64,000 nucleotides of DNA from Cyanobacterium sp. uoEpiScrs1 (GTDB lineage Bacteria; Cyanobacteriota; Cyanobacteriia; Cyanobacteriales; Microcystaceae), in assembly GCF_947331815.1 (NCBI RefSeq), contig NZ_OX373462.1, forward strand, positions 1,103,376 through 1,167,375. The letters run 5' to 3'. The notes under the pieces are model-generated. The model saw only the letters and a list, made by a program, of their open reading frames with translations. It did not search any database and was not told where the DNA came from. The position numbers and the translations under genes were made by a program. Positions 9,236-18,127 of the stretch are shown here, piece by piece. The stretch's first letter is position 1. Each line of letters begins with the position of its first letter.

Positions 9236-11193
9236 ATCAACGATGGCAAGTTGCTGCTCCTAGTCCCAAACGAGTTATGCAGCTGGTCCAAACAACAGGG
9301 CTATCTCCTCTAATCGCCCAAGTCATCATTAATCGGGGTATTGAGACTCCCGGTGCTGCCGAAATATATCTTAATCCTGAAGTCCAAACTCTTCCTTTAC
9401 CTTGGGAAGAATTTCCTGATTTAGAAATCAGTGTGAAACTCTTAAAAGATGCGATCGTCACAAAGAAAAAAATTACCATTTGTGGGGACTATGACGCCGA
9501 CGGAATGACTAGTACCGCCCTGTTATTACGCGCGTTAAAACACTTAGGGGCTGATGTTGACTATAAAATTCCTAATCGAATGAAAGATGGTTATGGCATT
9601 AATGAACGTATTGTGGAAACTTGTGCCCATGAAGGAGTGGGGTTAATTTTAACGGTAGATAATGGGATTACAGCGTATGAACCAATTCAACTAGCAGTAA
9701 AATTGGGGCTAAATGTGATCATTACTGATCACCATAATCTTCCTAAAAAATTACCTCCAGCCAATGCGATTTTGAATCCTAAATTGTTAAGAGAAACTTC
9801 TCCTTATTATGGATTAGCAGGAGTTGGTGTGGCTTATATTCTAGCAGTGACAACAGCTCAAAATTTAGGGTTACTCAAAGGCTTAGTAGACCCATTATTA
9901 GAACTATTCACCTTAGGAACCATAGCAGACCTAGCCCCCCTCGTTGGGGTTAATCGACGTTGGTTAAAACGGGGTTTACGTAAGCTTTCTCAGTCAAAAT
10001 TAGCAGGAGTTCAGTCCCTTATGCAAGTTGTCGGAATCAGTGAGGAACAAAAACAACTTAAACCTGATGATATTGGGTTTCGCTTAGGTCCAAGAATTAA
10101 TGCAGTTGGACGTATTGGTGAGCCTCAAATAGCAATTGAGTTATTAACTACTGATGATTGTGAAACCGCACTAAAAAGAGCAATGCAATGTGAACAAATT
10201 AACAGTAAACGTAAGTTTATGTGTGAAAAAATTGAACTAGAAGCCATTAATTTAGTAGAAAATACCCCAATCTGTTGGAAACGTGATCGCATTTTAGTGG
10301 TAATTAAATCTCAATGGCATCATGGAGTTATCGGCATTGTAGCCTCCCGTTTGGTGGAACGTTACGGAGTTCCAGTTTTCATTGGAACTTATGAACAAGA
10401 TTCGAGTAAAATCAGAGGGTCTGCACGAGGGATTAAAGAGTTTAACGTAATTGAAGGATTGAATTTTTGTCAAGACATTTTAGAAAAATATGGAGGACAC
10501 AAAGCCGCAGGTGGATTCAGCTTGTCAGCCGGCAAATTAGAAACTTTTAAACAGAGATTGAGCACTTTCGCTCATCAATGCGTAAAAGAACAACATCTCA
10601 AACCTTTAGTGATGATTGACTCTCAAGCTGATTTTAAACAATTAACTATTAACTTATATCAGTCTATAGATCAACTACAACCCTGGGGAATTGGAAACAG
10701 TACTCCTGTTTTTTGGACTCCTGATGTTTATATTGTTGAACAGAGAATAATAGGCAAAAATCATCTTAAATTAGGTATTTCTCAGGAAGATTGTAATCAA
10801 GTAGAGATGAGAGGTATTGCTTGGCGCTGGGGTGAGTATTTTCCATTACCTAAACGAGTTGATATTGCCTATAAGTTAACGGAAAATCGCTGGTATGGTA
10901 ATTCTAAAATTGAATTAGAAATCGTAGGAATACGGTTGCCTTTATCTCCTTTATATACTCTGAATCATGAACTAGAAATCTTTCAATATCAAGGACGAAA
11001 CTACCAATGTAGTTTTTCAGCCCATGAGAAAGAATTAAGAATCAAGAATAGTCAAGGAAAGATATTATCTGTTAAAAAAGGGCAACGAAAAGGATGGTTA
11101 GGAACGGAGAGAGAAAACTCTCAGCAAGTTGATATTACCCAACCAGCTTACTTTAATCTAATTAAAACAGCTATGGAAGTTTTAGGTTTATGA
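9223..11193 (+). CDS. recJ: Single-stranded-DNA-specific exonuclease RecJ
   Basis: RecJ degrades single-stranded DNA 5' to 3' in recombination and mismatch and base-excision repair. The 656-residue protein has the DHH-family motifs in order: CGDYDADGMTSTALL (motif I), VDNGI, TDHHNLP (the DHH signature) and GTIADLAPL. The DHHA1 domain contains GGHKAAGGFSL, and an OB-like region follows (about 460-570, PWGIGNSTPVFWTPDV). All metal-binding Asp and His residues I can check are present. There is no good Shine-Dalgarno sequence ahead of ATG 9223, and the start lies in a potential long stem. The length is slightly longer than enterobacterial RecJ, as usual for cyanobacteria. Recombination gene recO is elsewhere in the window. 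Confidence 0.96.
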   Translation: MKLPHQRWQVAAPSPKRVMQLVQTTGLSPLIAQVIINRGIETPGAAEIYLNPEVQTLPLPWEEFPDLEISVKLLKDAIVTKKKITICGDYDADGMTSTALLLRALKHLGADVDYKIPNRMKDGYGINERIVETCAHEGVGLILTVDNGITAYEPIQLAVKLGLNVIITDHHNLPKKLPPANAILNPKLLRETSPYYGLAGVGVAYILAVTTAQNLGLLKGLVDPLLELFTLGTIADLAPLVGVNRRWLKRGLRKLSQSKLAGVQSLMQVVGISEEQKQLKPDDIGFRLGPRINAVGRIGEPQIAIELLTTDDCETALKRAMQCEQINSKRKFMCEKIELEAINLVENTPICWKRDRILVVIKSQWHHGVIGIVASRLVERYGVPVFIGTYEQDSSKIRGSARGIKEFNVIEGLNFCQDILEKYGGHKAAGGFSLSAGKLETFKQRLSTFAHQCVKEQHLKPLVMIDSQADFKQLTINLYQSIDQLQPWGIGNSTPVFWTPDVYIVEQRIIGKNHLKLGISQEDCNQVEMRGIAWRWGEYFPLPKRVDIAYKLTENRWYGNSKIELEIVGIRLPLSPLYTLNHELEIFQYQGRNYQCSFSAHEKELRIKNSQGKILSVKKGQRKGWLGTERENSQQVDITQPAYFNLIKTAMEVLGL

Positions 11194-11565
11194 TTTCTCA
11201 ATTTATTCCAATTATGTTGCGTTAGGCAACTCAATTATCATTTGATACGATTCAGAGTTCAGGTTGAATTGCGGAAATAAAATATATAGTCTTTTAAGTT
11301 AATACCTAATATTTTTTAATAAAGTATAAAGAAAAAAGATTAAAGAACAGTATTTAGTTATAATCTTCATCAAGTGGTTGATTTCACAGTTTTTAAGGAA
11401 CACTTATCTATCAAGAAGTGAGTTAACTAATTTTCAAAGGTAAGTGGGTGAGGATACACAAAACTATTTCGGATTATTATTCCTGATACATTATTTTAGA
11501 TTCCTGTATTTGTAGTTTCCTTAAAAAATTGCTTGTTTTTAAACTCTTATAAAGAGATCATATCC
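11194..11565. other. 372-bp intergenic region
   Basis: Probably the 3' end of recJ and the leader of the TPR-protein operon. I see no terminator with a T tract, no tRNA and no small open frame with protein-like composition. Confidence 0.6.
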
Positions 11566-12579
11566 ATGTCCATAACCTTAAATGATGCTAATATCAAAGC
11601 TGCTTTAGCTGTCATTGACTCTGATGGAGCTACCCTAAATGAAAAAATTGAGATGTTGATTGAAATGGCTGGAGGGCTACAGAAAAAGCCTAAAAGTCCT
11701 CAACAACTCGAGAATGCAATTTTCCTTTACAATCGGGGCTTAGAACTATGCACTCCCGATTATCCTTTACTGCAGGCAAGATGTTTATCTGGGATGGGAA
11801 CTGCATTACGAACAATTCCCACAGAAGGAGAAATACTACTCTTGGAAGCGAAAAATGCTTATGAAACTGCTCTTCCTATACTTGAAAAACATGCATCTCT
11901 TGAAGAAGTTGCTGAGCTACACATGAACATGGGAGTCGTGCTACAAGAATTAGTCCCCTTTCAAAAAGCAACTATGCAAGATGCTATAAAAGCTTATCAG
12001 AAAGCAGCTAAAATATTTACTGGAGAGAATTATCCTCAAGAATTCTCTGTATTACAAAATAACATTGCAATTGCATATCTCTCAATGCCTCTAGCCCTAA
12101 ACAAAGAAGAAATGCGTCAGGCTATTGCAGTTCAATCTTTTGAAGAGGCCTTGAAATGGGTTACGTTAGTCAATTATCCTAACGAGTATGCAATGTTAAA
12201 AAATAATCTTGCTAATGCTCTACATCATCTTCCGACTGCTCATCCAATAGAAAACAACTTGAAGTCTCTAGCTGCCTACGATGAAGCTTTAAAAGTTCGT
12301 AACCTTCAAGATACCCCTATTGAATGGGCTAACACAATCTCAAATAAGGCAAGCGTTCTATCTAATTTACCTGACGATGTTGAACATGTCGAAATAGGTA
12401 ATTATAACAATCTAATGCAGGCTAAGAGTTACTATCAAGAAGCCAAAAAAGTGTTTAGTAAACATGGACAATGGAAACAAGTGGAAGTTGTAAAAAATGC
12501 GTTAGAAGGTTTAGAAATGCGACTTGAGAGTCAATACAGTAGTTCAACTTGTTCAAAGGAGCTTAATTCACATGACTGA
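11566..12579 (+). CDS. TPR-repeat protein, first gene of a three-gene unit
   Basis: Function unknown. The 337-residue soluble protein is almost wholly helical and made of TPR-like repeats of the type AIFLYNRGLELC...ARCLSGMGTAL, AIKAYQKAAKIF...LQNNIAIAYL and SLAAYDEALKV. TPR arrays are scaffolds for protein partners. The frame opens at 11533, but ATG 11566 gives the natural start MSITLNDANIK. Its stop overlaps the ATG of the next gene by 8 bases, and a second small membrane-protein gene follows 12 bp after that, so the three are probably translated together and may form one membrane-associated complex. That link is inference. Confidence 0.8.
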   Translation: MSITLNDANIKAALAVIDSDGATLNEKIEMLIEMAGGLQKKPKSPQQLENAIFLYNRGLELCTPDYPLLQARCLSGMGTALRTIPTEGEILLLEAKNAYETALPILEKHASLEEVAELHMNMGVVLQELVPFQKATMQDAIKAYQKAAKIFTGENYPQEFSVLQNNIAIAYLSMPLALNKEEMRQAIAVQSFEEALKWVTLVNYPNEYAMLKNNLANALHHLPTAHPIENNLKSLAAYDEALKVRNLQDTPIEWANTISNKASVLSNLPDDVEHVEIGNYNNLMQAKSYYQEAKKVFSKHGQWKQVEVVKNALEGLEMRLESQYSSSTCSKELNSHD

Positions 12580-12847
12580 GATTTTGAGTAACTTGGGAGT
12601 TAATCCAACCTTTTATAGTCTTTTCGTGAACCTAAAAATAGGAGAGATAAACCTCGAAACAGGATTACTTTGGTTGGCAATATCTATGATAATTTCTATC
12701 ATTGGTGGAGCTATTGGCGGAATGTTATTGGCAGGGAAAGATATTGGCTATCAACTGTCGGCTATGCTAGGGAGTTTATTAGGTCCTGCTGGAGTTATTC
12801 CAGTTGTTACTGTTGGACTTGTTTTTTTGAAATATCACATTATATAA
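12572..12847 (+). CDS. Small membrane protein, 91 residues, second gene of the TPR unit
   Basis: I do not recognise the family. From ATG 12572 it has 91 residues, with two long hydrophobic segments (about residues 30-55, glycine-rich with IIGGAIGGMLLAG, and 65-88, SLLGPAGVIPVVTVGLVFL). The frame is open further upstream, but AAGGAG at 12556-12561 sits 10 bases ahead of ATG 12572 and so decides the start. The gene overlaps the TPR gene by 8 bases, a sign of translational coupling. Confidence 0.75.
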   Translation: MTEILSNLGVNPTFYSLFVNLKIGEINLETGLLWLAISMIISIIGGAIGGMLLAGKDIGYQLSAMLGSLLGPAGVIPVVTVGLVFLKYHII

Positions 12848-12859
12848 GGATAAATAACA

Positions 12860-13084
12860 ATGTTAAAACTAGTTTGGCATTCTACACAGCTATTTTTTAA
12901 GGGAAGGTTAATCCGCAACTCTCAGTATGTTTACAAACAAATGGTTTCTGCTTTTTTTATTGGAAGCTTATTGTTTATCGGGCTAAGTAAAATGGAGATC
13001 AGTTTAGCTTTTACTATTATGGTATCTAGCCTATTGACGGGGATGCTCATGCCTTTCTTACTTAAAGATATAAAAATGCAGTAA
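12860..13084 (+). CDS. Small membrane protein, 74 residues, third gene of the TPR unit
   Basis: I do not recognise it. A basic N-terminal amphipathic stretch (MLKLVWHSTQLFFKGRLIRN) is followed by two membrane helices (about residues 28-43 and 48-66). The N-in loop is positively charged, as expected for an inner-membrane hairpin. It starts 12 bp after the previous gene and GGAT precedes its ATG. It could be an assembly or regulatory subunit of whatever the TPR protein acts on. After its stop comes a further short ATG frame of 19 codons at 13090, which may be a remnant. Confidence 0.65.
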   Translation: MLKLVWHSTQLFFKGRLIRNSQYVYKQMVSAFFIGSLLFIGLSKMEISLAFTIMVSSLLTGMLMPFLLKDIKMQ

Positions 13085-13202
13085 TTTTTTATGTCTAGTT
13101 TTTTGGACTCCATATTGAATAGTAAAGAATCATTCTATATAGATTATTAGGTGTTGCCCGTAAATAGATCTACCCCTGTATATAGAATAATCTCCGTGAA
13201 CG

Positions 13203-13259
13203 AACAATACCTGAAATAGAACAGCGCAGCGTGGTCGTTATTCTATTTCAGGTATTGTT
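13203..13259. repeat. Inverted repeat, 19-bp perfect arms, GC-rich loop
   Basis: Arms AACAATACCTGAAATAGAA (13203-13221) and its exact reverse complement (13241-13259) flank a 19-base loop, cagcgcagcgtggtcgtta, which is much richer in G and C than its surroundings. No T tract follows on either strand, so a simple intrinsic terminator is unlikely. It lies about 120 bp after the TPR operon. Confidence 0.9.
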
Positions 13260-13785
13260 GATTATAAAATATTAACACTATCATAAGTTGATTCAATCTT
13301 TAACTCTACTCTTAGACGAGTGTATTTAACAAATATTAAAAACCACCTAACCAGAATTAAGGATTCATAATGGGGACATAGAATTGGTAGCAATTGACTC
13401 ACCTGATATAGTTAATTATAAAAATAATATTTATTTTAGTTGTTTACTGTCTTACTCCAAAAGATAGGTTAGATATATTCAGTAATTGTCAATAAAATAT
13501 CCAATAGAAGAATCTTACTAATGACAATTGACTAATTAAAGTTTATTTAAACCAGATAAGATAATAAAAAATAATCGTTGCAATCATTTGGCAATATCTT
13601 TAGATACTAGAAAGGATGTAGACGGATTGAACAATATAGTATGTTAGTCTGATTTACATCAAAAGAGTTTTTAATGATAATTAAACTTTTAAGTCATATC
13701 ATAATTGATGTTATGGGATTATCCAGCGAATTGTACTGTTAACTTTATAAGTTTTTGGAGTTAAAAATTAATTAAATTATTAATT

Positions 13786-13833
13786 CAATCAATTTTCTTT
13801 TCAATCAATTTTCTTTTCAATCAACTTTCTTTT
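13786..13833. repeat. Three 16-bp tandem repeats
   Basis: Two copies of caatcaattttctttt and a third with one change (caatcaactttctttt) are placed head to tail. It is a short low-complexity array with no visible function. Confidence 0.9.
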
Positions 13834-13893
13834 TAATTAACTTTTGCTTATTCTCAATATCTTGTACTTTAATTTATGCAAATACAGTATTAA

Positions 13894-13945
13894 AAACACA
13901 ATAAAACTAGATAAATATAATATTTTATCTAGTTTTATTGTGTTT
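13894..13945. repeat. Inverted repeat, 22-bp perfect arms
   Basis: Arms at 13894-13915 and 13924-13945 are exact reverse complements with an 8-base loop (tataatat). There is no coding gene within 170 bp, so it may be an isolated terminator relic or a DNA palindrome. Confidence 0.92.
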
Positions 13946-14122
13946 AAATTCCAAATATTTTGTCCTTATAAGTATAAGTTGTTTGCAGTAGAAAAGATAA
14001 CTTATAACGTGTCAGATAAGTCGTGTTAATGATATTGATATCTACTCCGTCGAAAATTTGTAGCCACTCACCCGCTTCCCCTTATCATAAAAATAATTGG
14101 GAAAAAGATTCAAGGAGCAAGA

Positions 14123-14455
14123 ATGACGCAACCAGTAGAACCACATAAGGTACACTATTTGTCTAATCAGGAAAATCGTTCACTGTCCCAACGTTTTCAG
14201 GAAATAGTGGCTATCGTCGAAACCATAGCTTCTGATTGCAACGGCAATACTCATGATTTGCTGTCTTTATTACGTATTTTAGAAACTTTACACCGAAAAA
14301 TCCGATCAGATTTGTTTGAACCTTCCTTACCCGATACTCGTAAAAACTTTTATGAAGTTCTAAAAGATATTGAAGAAACAGGAGGTTGGCCCTATATTGA
14401 ACGAATGGAACTAAAAAAATTTCTTGAACATTGGTACAATTCGACCTCTTCCTAA
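14123..14455 (+). CDS. Conserved-type hypothetical protein, 110 residues
   Basis: I do not recognise a family. The protein is soluble, helical and charged, with segments such as LSQRFQEIVAIVETIASDCNGNTHDLLSLLRILETLHRKIR and a C-terminal WPYIERMELKKFLEHW. The codon choice is protein-like and GGAG is placed about 6 bases ahead of the ATG, which supports the start. It is read in the same direction as thf1, 138 bp downstream, and could be co-transcribed with it. No signal peptide or membrane segment is seen. Confidence 0.75.
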   Translation: MTQPVEPHKVHYLSNQENRSLSQRFQEIVAIVETIASDCNGNTHDLLSLLRILETLHRKIRSDLFEPSLPDTRKNFYEVLKDIEETGGWPYIERMELKKFLEHWYNSTSS

Positions 14456-14593
14456 ATTTCGATGAAGGGAAGATTTCGAGACCAGCCCATTGACATTTCA
14501 CTAAATGACTTGTTTTCCCTTATCTTGGCAAAGAAGTCTTTACAAGGGACAATAGATCGCAGTTACCATCTCAATTAAATTTAAGTCTCTTTT

Positions 14594-15331
14594 GTGGATA
14601 AAGTTCGCACTGTTTCCGATACTAAACGGGATTTCTACACCCATCACACCCGACCCATAAACTCTATTTACCGTCGTTTTATTGAAGAGTTATTGGTAGA
14701 GATGCATCTGCTCTCAGTTAATGTAGATTTTCGTTACGATCCTATTTTTGCTCTAGGGGTTGTCACTTCTTTCGAGCGTTTTATTCAAGGATATCAACCT
14801 GAAAAAGACAAAGATTCTATTTTTTCAGCTTTATGTCATTCAGTTGGAGGTAATGCTGAACAATATCAGCAAGAAGCTCAATCTCTCTTGACTCAGGTTC
14901 AAGGGATGTCGATTTTAGAGTTCATGGAGATTCTCAAAGTTGCCAGTTCACGAATGCCTGGTGATGGAATACTAAGTGAAATATTTCAAGCGATTGCCCA
15001 GAATGCTCAATTTAAATATAGCCGTCTATTTACAGTAGGCTTATATACTCTAGTAGTGAAAATCGCTCCCAATCTAGTTGAAAATAAGGAACAACGCAAC
15101 CAGATTTTTGACTTAATATCTGAAGTATTTCATTTGTCTTCAGAAAAAATAGAAAAAGACTTGGAGCTCTACCGTAGTAATCTAGATAAAATGGAACAGT
15201 TACTTGCTGTTACTGAAGATATGCTCGAAGCGGAACGAAAAAAACAAAGAAAAGCTATACAACAAACACAGATAACTGATTCTTATATTAATTTAACTAA
15301 TGATCATCAGGATGATTCAACTAATTCATAA
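14594..15331 (+). CDS. thf1: Thf1/Psb29 thylakoid biogenesis protein
   Basis: Thf1 (Psb29) is a conserved protein of cyanobacteria and plastids, needed for thylakoid organisation and photosystem II turnover and reported to act with FtsH proteases. The 245-residue protein opens with VRTVSDTKRDFYTHHTRPINSIYRRFIEELLVEMHLL, the family signature, and ends in a coiled-coil tail (about 185-225). It starts with GTG at 14594, because no ATG lies ahead of the conserved start. It has no signal peptide. Its presence is worth noting if the organism turns out to lack photosystem II: it would then point to a role apart from that complex. Confidence 0.93.
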   Translation: MDKVRTVSDTKRDFYTHHTRPINSIYRRFIEELLVEMHLLSVNVDFRYDPIFALGVVTSFERFIQGYQPEKDKDSIFSALCHSVGGNAEQYQQEAQSLLTQVQGMSILEFMEILKVASSRMPGDGILSEIFQAIAQNAQFKYSRLFTVGLYTLVVKIAPNLVENKEQRNQIFDLISEVFHLSSEKIEKDLELYRSNLDKMEQLLAVTEDMLEAERKKQRKAIQQTQITDSYINLTNDHQDDSTNS

Positions 15332-16097
15332 TGGATGGATTCGTCCAAAAGTTAAGTTCAGCTTAACTTAGGAAAAGGGAAAAGGGAAGAGTTTAGAGAA
15401 TTTGATAATCTTATCATCGTTAGATTTTTAATATAAAACTGCGATTATTAGTTTAGATTTTTACTTTTTTCTAATCCCTAATTCTTATATATCTGTTTCT
15501 CAACTATAGTTAATACTAAAACTTGGTTAAAAAAATCGTCTTTTTCGAATTGCACTCCTAACTTTACTAATAAATTGTTGCTTCTCTTATCACCTATTTT
15601 CTATTAATTACTAGGGCAATTTAACCCCTTCATCATATTCTATAAAGTAGATTAGGATTTTGTAAAAATTTAGTTTTTCAAAAAATAATTTATTTGATAT
15701 TGTATTGGAAAAGTTTTAGAGAACCAATTTATATTGTTCCTGACAACTTGTAGTGACTATTTATTCTGGTAACAGGTATAAGTTCTTAATTTAAAATTTT
15801 TACGTATTAGTTGATTGATAAGTAAAACACTCAGAAAATATAAGATGTGAATACTAAATTGATACTAGTTAGTCCAAATCATAGTTTTTACATTGAAGAG
15901 TATGTGACTATTTTTCTTAAAACTTATCTTCTATTATGATAGTGAATGATAATAAATTAGAATTGTTAAGTTCTTTTGAAGAAAAAGCAAATCAGACTTT
16001 AGCTGACAGTCAATTTTATTACAATAAACAGTGATTACGTGATAAGCCTAAAAACTGAAGATATAATCTTTTGGTTCAAAGGATGTGAGGAGATTAA
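15332..16097. other. 766-bp AT-rich gap
   Basis: Most of it is featureless AT-rich sequence. Near its end, an ATG frame at 15937-16035 encodes 32 residues (MIVNDNKLELLSSFEEKANQ and on), more protein-like than the rest. It could be a small gene or the remains of one, but it has no clear ribosome site. Confidence 0.55.
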
Positions 16098-16718
16098 TTG
16101 AGGATTTTATTATTCATGAATGCCACTCAAATTATCCATTTTAGTGTACTGGCTTACAGTTTATATCAATGGTTTCCAAAATTGTTTTCTGAAAATCAAT
16201 TTTGGTTGTTTTTTGTTATTCCCATTATTGTAAGCCTGCCATCGATCAGTTCTGCCCAAAGTTTAGGAACTTTACCTCCTCCCCCTCCTCTCCGAGTTCC
16301 TGAAAATGCACTTCCTCACATTTCTAATGAACCGGCTCCTAAATTCAGTAGTTTCATTCCGACTACAGTCACTCCAGCTAAACTTATACCCCCGGACAGT
16401 GTCCTTGAATATACTTTTCAATCTCCTACTAGTCCTCGGTCTTCTTTCTCTATTACTCCTAGAGGCTCGGTTTTGCCTTTCCAATATAACAAGACTTCTA
16501 GTCTCTATCGGGTAGAGGTTATTGGGAAGAATATATCGGTGTTATCTCAAGTTAAAACTGTGGAACCTCTAGCGTTTATCCGTCAAAATGAGGGAGTTAT
16601 CCATGCAGGTATATTTAAACAGTCTCAACAAGCTCAAAAAAGAGTTGTTGAATTGCAACGTAAAGGGCTATCTGCAAGTGTTGTTCAGGTTTATAAAAGT
16701 CAAGAAGGGCCTAATTAG
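16098..16718 (+). CDS. Exported protein with proline-rich linker and SPOR-like C-terminus
   Basis: The 206-residue protein has an N-terminal hydrophobic segment (about 35-50, WLFFVIPIIVSLPSISSAQS, with a plausible cleavage at SAQS). A proline-rich stretch (PPPPPLRVPENALP) and a long linker follow, then a C-terminal domain of about 70 residues (YRVEVIGKNISVLSQVKTVEP to GLSASVVQVYK) that resembles SPOR peptidoglycan-binding repeats, with AGIFKQSQQAQKRVVELQRKG. It may bind septal or other denuded peptidoglycan, which is inference. I start at TTG 16098 because GAGGAG lies 5 bases ahead; ATG 16116 is the alternative. It ends before a good intrinsic terminator. Confidence 0.72.
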   Translation: MRILLFMNATQIIHFSVLAYSLYQWFPKLFSENQFWLFFVIPIIVSLPSISSAQSLGTLPPPPPLRVPENALPHISNEPAPKFSSFIPTTVTPAKLIPPDSVLEYTFQSPTSPRSSFSITPRGSVLPFQYNKTSSLYRVEVIGKNISVLSQVKTVEPLAFIRQNEGVIHAGIFKQSQQAQKRVVELQRKGLSASVVQVYKSQEGPN

Positions 16719-16769
16719 ATAGGCAAAATTGCAAAACGGCATTTAGTGCATTGTCAGATTGACTATACC

Positions 16770-16803
16770 GGAGGTCAATGTATATTGACCCCTCCTTTTT
16801 TTG
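16770..16803 (+). terminator. Intrinsic terminator after the SPOR-like gene
   Basis: The stem GGAGGTCAAT pairs with ATTGACC-CCTCC, has two extra bases in the second arm and is followed at once by a run of seven T. It is the clearest Rho-independent terminator in the window, 52 bp after the stop. Confidence 0.88.
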
Positions 16804-17244
16804 TTTTTGTCTTAGGAACTATGTCCTGTTCACTTGCGTGACTTATCTGGAGAAATTTTGCCGAAAAAATAAATTTTTAGTAAATTTAGGTCTATTAAAT
16901 TTCTAGAAACTTTAACAAAAAATATATTAACTATAATGTTTTTATCTTAATCTTTGTGACAATTATCTACTATATGCTTATTCATATAAGTTGACAAAAA
17001 TCATGTTAATCTTACTTTCATCTAATTTAATTGTCACCGCAATAATCAAGATCTCAGTTCATTTCCGTGATAAACAAACTGAACCTATCCACGAAATAAG
17101 CTTGCACTCCAAATTCTTCTAGACTTTGTCTAAAAGAATTTGGAGTGGTAATTGTCTTTTCGTCTTTAATACTGAATTATTGGGGTAGTTCAAATCTATA
17201 GTAGCTAATAGCTTTCAACTTTTATCAACCTTTTCAAGAGAAGT
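16804..17244. other. 441-bp gap between convergent genes
   Basis: It contains a near-perfect hairpin (17105-17147). A 39-codon ATG frame at 17003-17122 (MLILLSSNLIVTAIIKISVH and on) has one hydrophobic stretch but overlaps the hairpin and has no ribosome site, so I do not call it a gene. Confidence 0.55.
17105..17147. repeat. Inverted repeat, 20-bp arms, one mismatch, 3-base loop
   Basis: CACTCCAAATTCTTCTAGAC (17105-17124) pairs with 17128-17147 except at one position. It lies between the ends of convergent genes, so it may serve as a terminator for cysQ, though no clean T tract follows on the minus strand. Confidence 0.88.
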
Positions 17245-18120
17245 TTATTGTTTCTCTTCAATTCTGGCTAGTAATTTGATAGCCTCGTTACATATAAGTT
17301 CATGACAGTGAGCGTTACTAGCTATTAGTCCTCCCCACTTCCTAACATCTCCCTCGTTATAAGTCAAAAGTGTACCATCAAAGTTGGTGATTTTTCCTCC
17401 TGCTTCTACCAAAATTAGTTCTGGAGCAGCAAAGTCCCAATCTTTAGGCGCAGACTTACCAGATAAAGAGACGTAAACATCAGACTTTTGTTCAAGAATA
17501 GTAGCAATTTTGTACCCAATACTTCCCATGTAATTACAACTTTTTATTGGTAAACTATCGATTAGTTTCTGAAAACGATCATCACGATGGTTCCGACTCA
17601 CTACTAGGAATAAGTCTTCCATTTGATTGCGTTCCGAAACCCTAAGAGGTTTAACTGTTCCATCAAGAGTTTCTACAAAAGTCCCCTGATTTTTTGCTGC
17701 AAAATATAGTTTTTCAGCCTCAGGGACGCTAACTACAGCAACAATAGGACGACCTTTATAGGCTAAGGCAATATGTAAAGCATATTCTCCAGTTTTATCG
17801 ACAAAATCTCTAGTTCCATCGAGAGGATCAATGATCCATACCCAGTCTTGACGAATAGGCTCGGTTCCCTGATAAGTTTCTTCACTAAGATAACCGAAGC
17901 TGTCAGTATTAAAAATTCTTTGTAGTTTCTCCAAAATATAATAGTTAGCAGCTAAGTCAGCAGAAGTAACTAGATCGCCTTGTTTATCTTCATTAATGTC
18001 TAAATTTCCTTGGTTAACTTCTCCTCGGTAGTAAGAACGAAGGAGCTTGGCAGCGCCCCAACCAACATAGCGAACAATCTTTACAATTTCTTCTAAATTT
18101 TTTACTTGTATATTTTTCAA
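17245..18120 (-). CDS. cysQ: 3'(2'),5'-bisphosphate nucleotidase / inositol-phosphatase family (CysQ-like)
   Basis: The 291-residue protein is a Mg-dependent phosphatase of the inositol monophosphatase superfamily. It most likely hydrolyses 3'-phosphoadenosine 5'-phosphate, the by-product of sulfate assimilation. The metal-binding motif WIIDPLDGTRDFVD and the C-terminal signature WDFAAPELILVEAGG are both present; residues GDLVTSADLAAN near 50 form the first metal site. The start codon appears to be TTG at 18120, since no ATG precedes the conserved helix EEIVKIVRYVGWGAAKLLRS. The TPR gene upstream ends 8 bp before, so the two are probably one transcript. A general inositol monophosphatase is the alternative name. 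Confidence 0.88.
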   Translation of the reverse strand: MKNIQVKNLEEIVKIVRYVGWGAAKLLRSYYRGEVNQGNLDINEDKQGDLVTSADLAANYYILEKLQRIFNTDSFGYLSEETYQGTEPIRQDWVWIIDPLDGTRDFVDKTGEYALHIALAYKGRPIVAVVSVPEAEKLYFAAKNQGTFVETLDGTVKPLRVSERNQMEDLFLVVSRNHRDDRFQKLIDSLPIKSCNYMGSIGYKIATILEQKSDVYVSLSGKSAPKDWDFAAPELILVEAGGKITNFDGTLLTYNEGDVRKWGGLIASNAHCHELICNEAIKLLARIEEKQ

Positions 18121-18127
18121 TATAACC

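Larger units (their letters stand above)
13085..14122. other. 1.04-kb non-coding region rich in repeats
   Basis: The gap holds two long hairpins (13203-13259 and 13894-13945), a 16-bp triple repeat (13786-13833) and a 19-codon ATG frame (MSSFLDSILNSKESFYIDY) straight after the previous gene. An open frame of 61 codons at 13844-14029 runs through the hairpin and has no protein-like composition, so I do not call it. Confidence 0.65.

Noticed and set aside
13844..14029. 61-codon plus-strand frame
   Set aside because: It runs through the 22-bp hairpin, is rich in Lys/Tyr/Phe/Ile and has no ribosome site.
17003..17122. 39-codon plus-strand frame with one hydrophobic stretch
   Set aside because: No ribosome site, and its end overlaps a conserved-looking hairpin between convergent genes.
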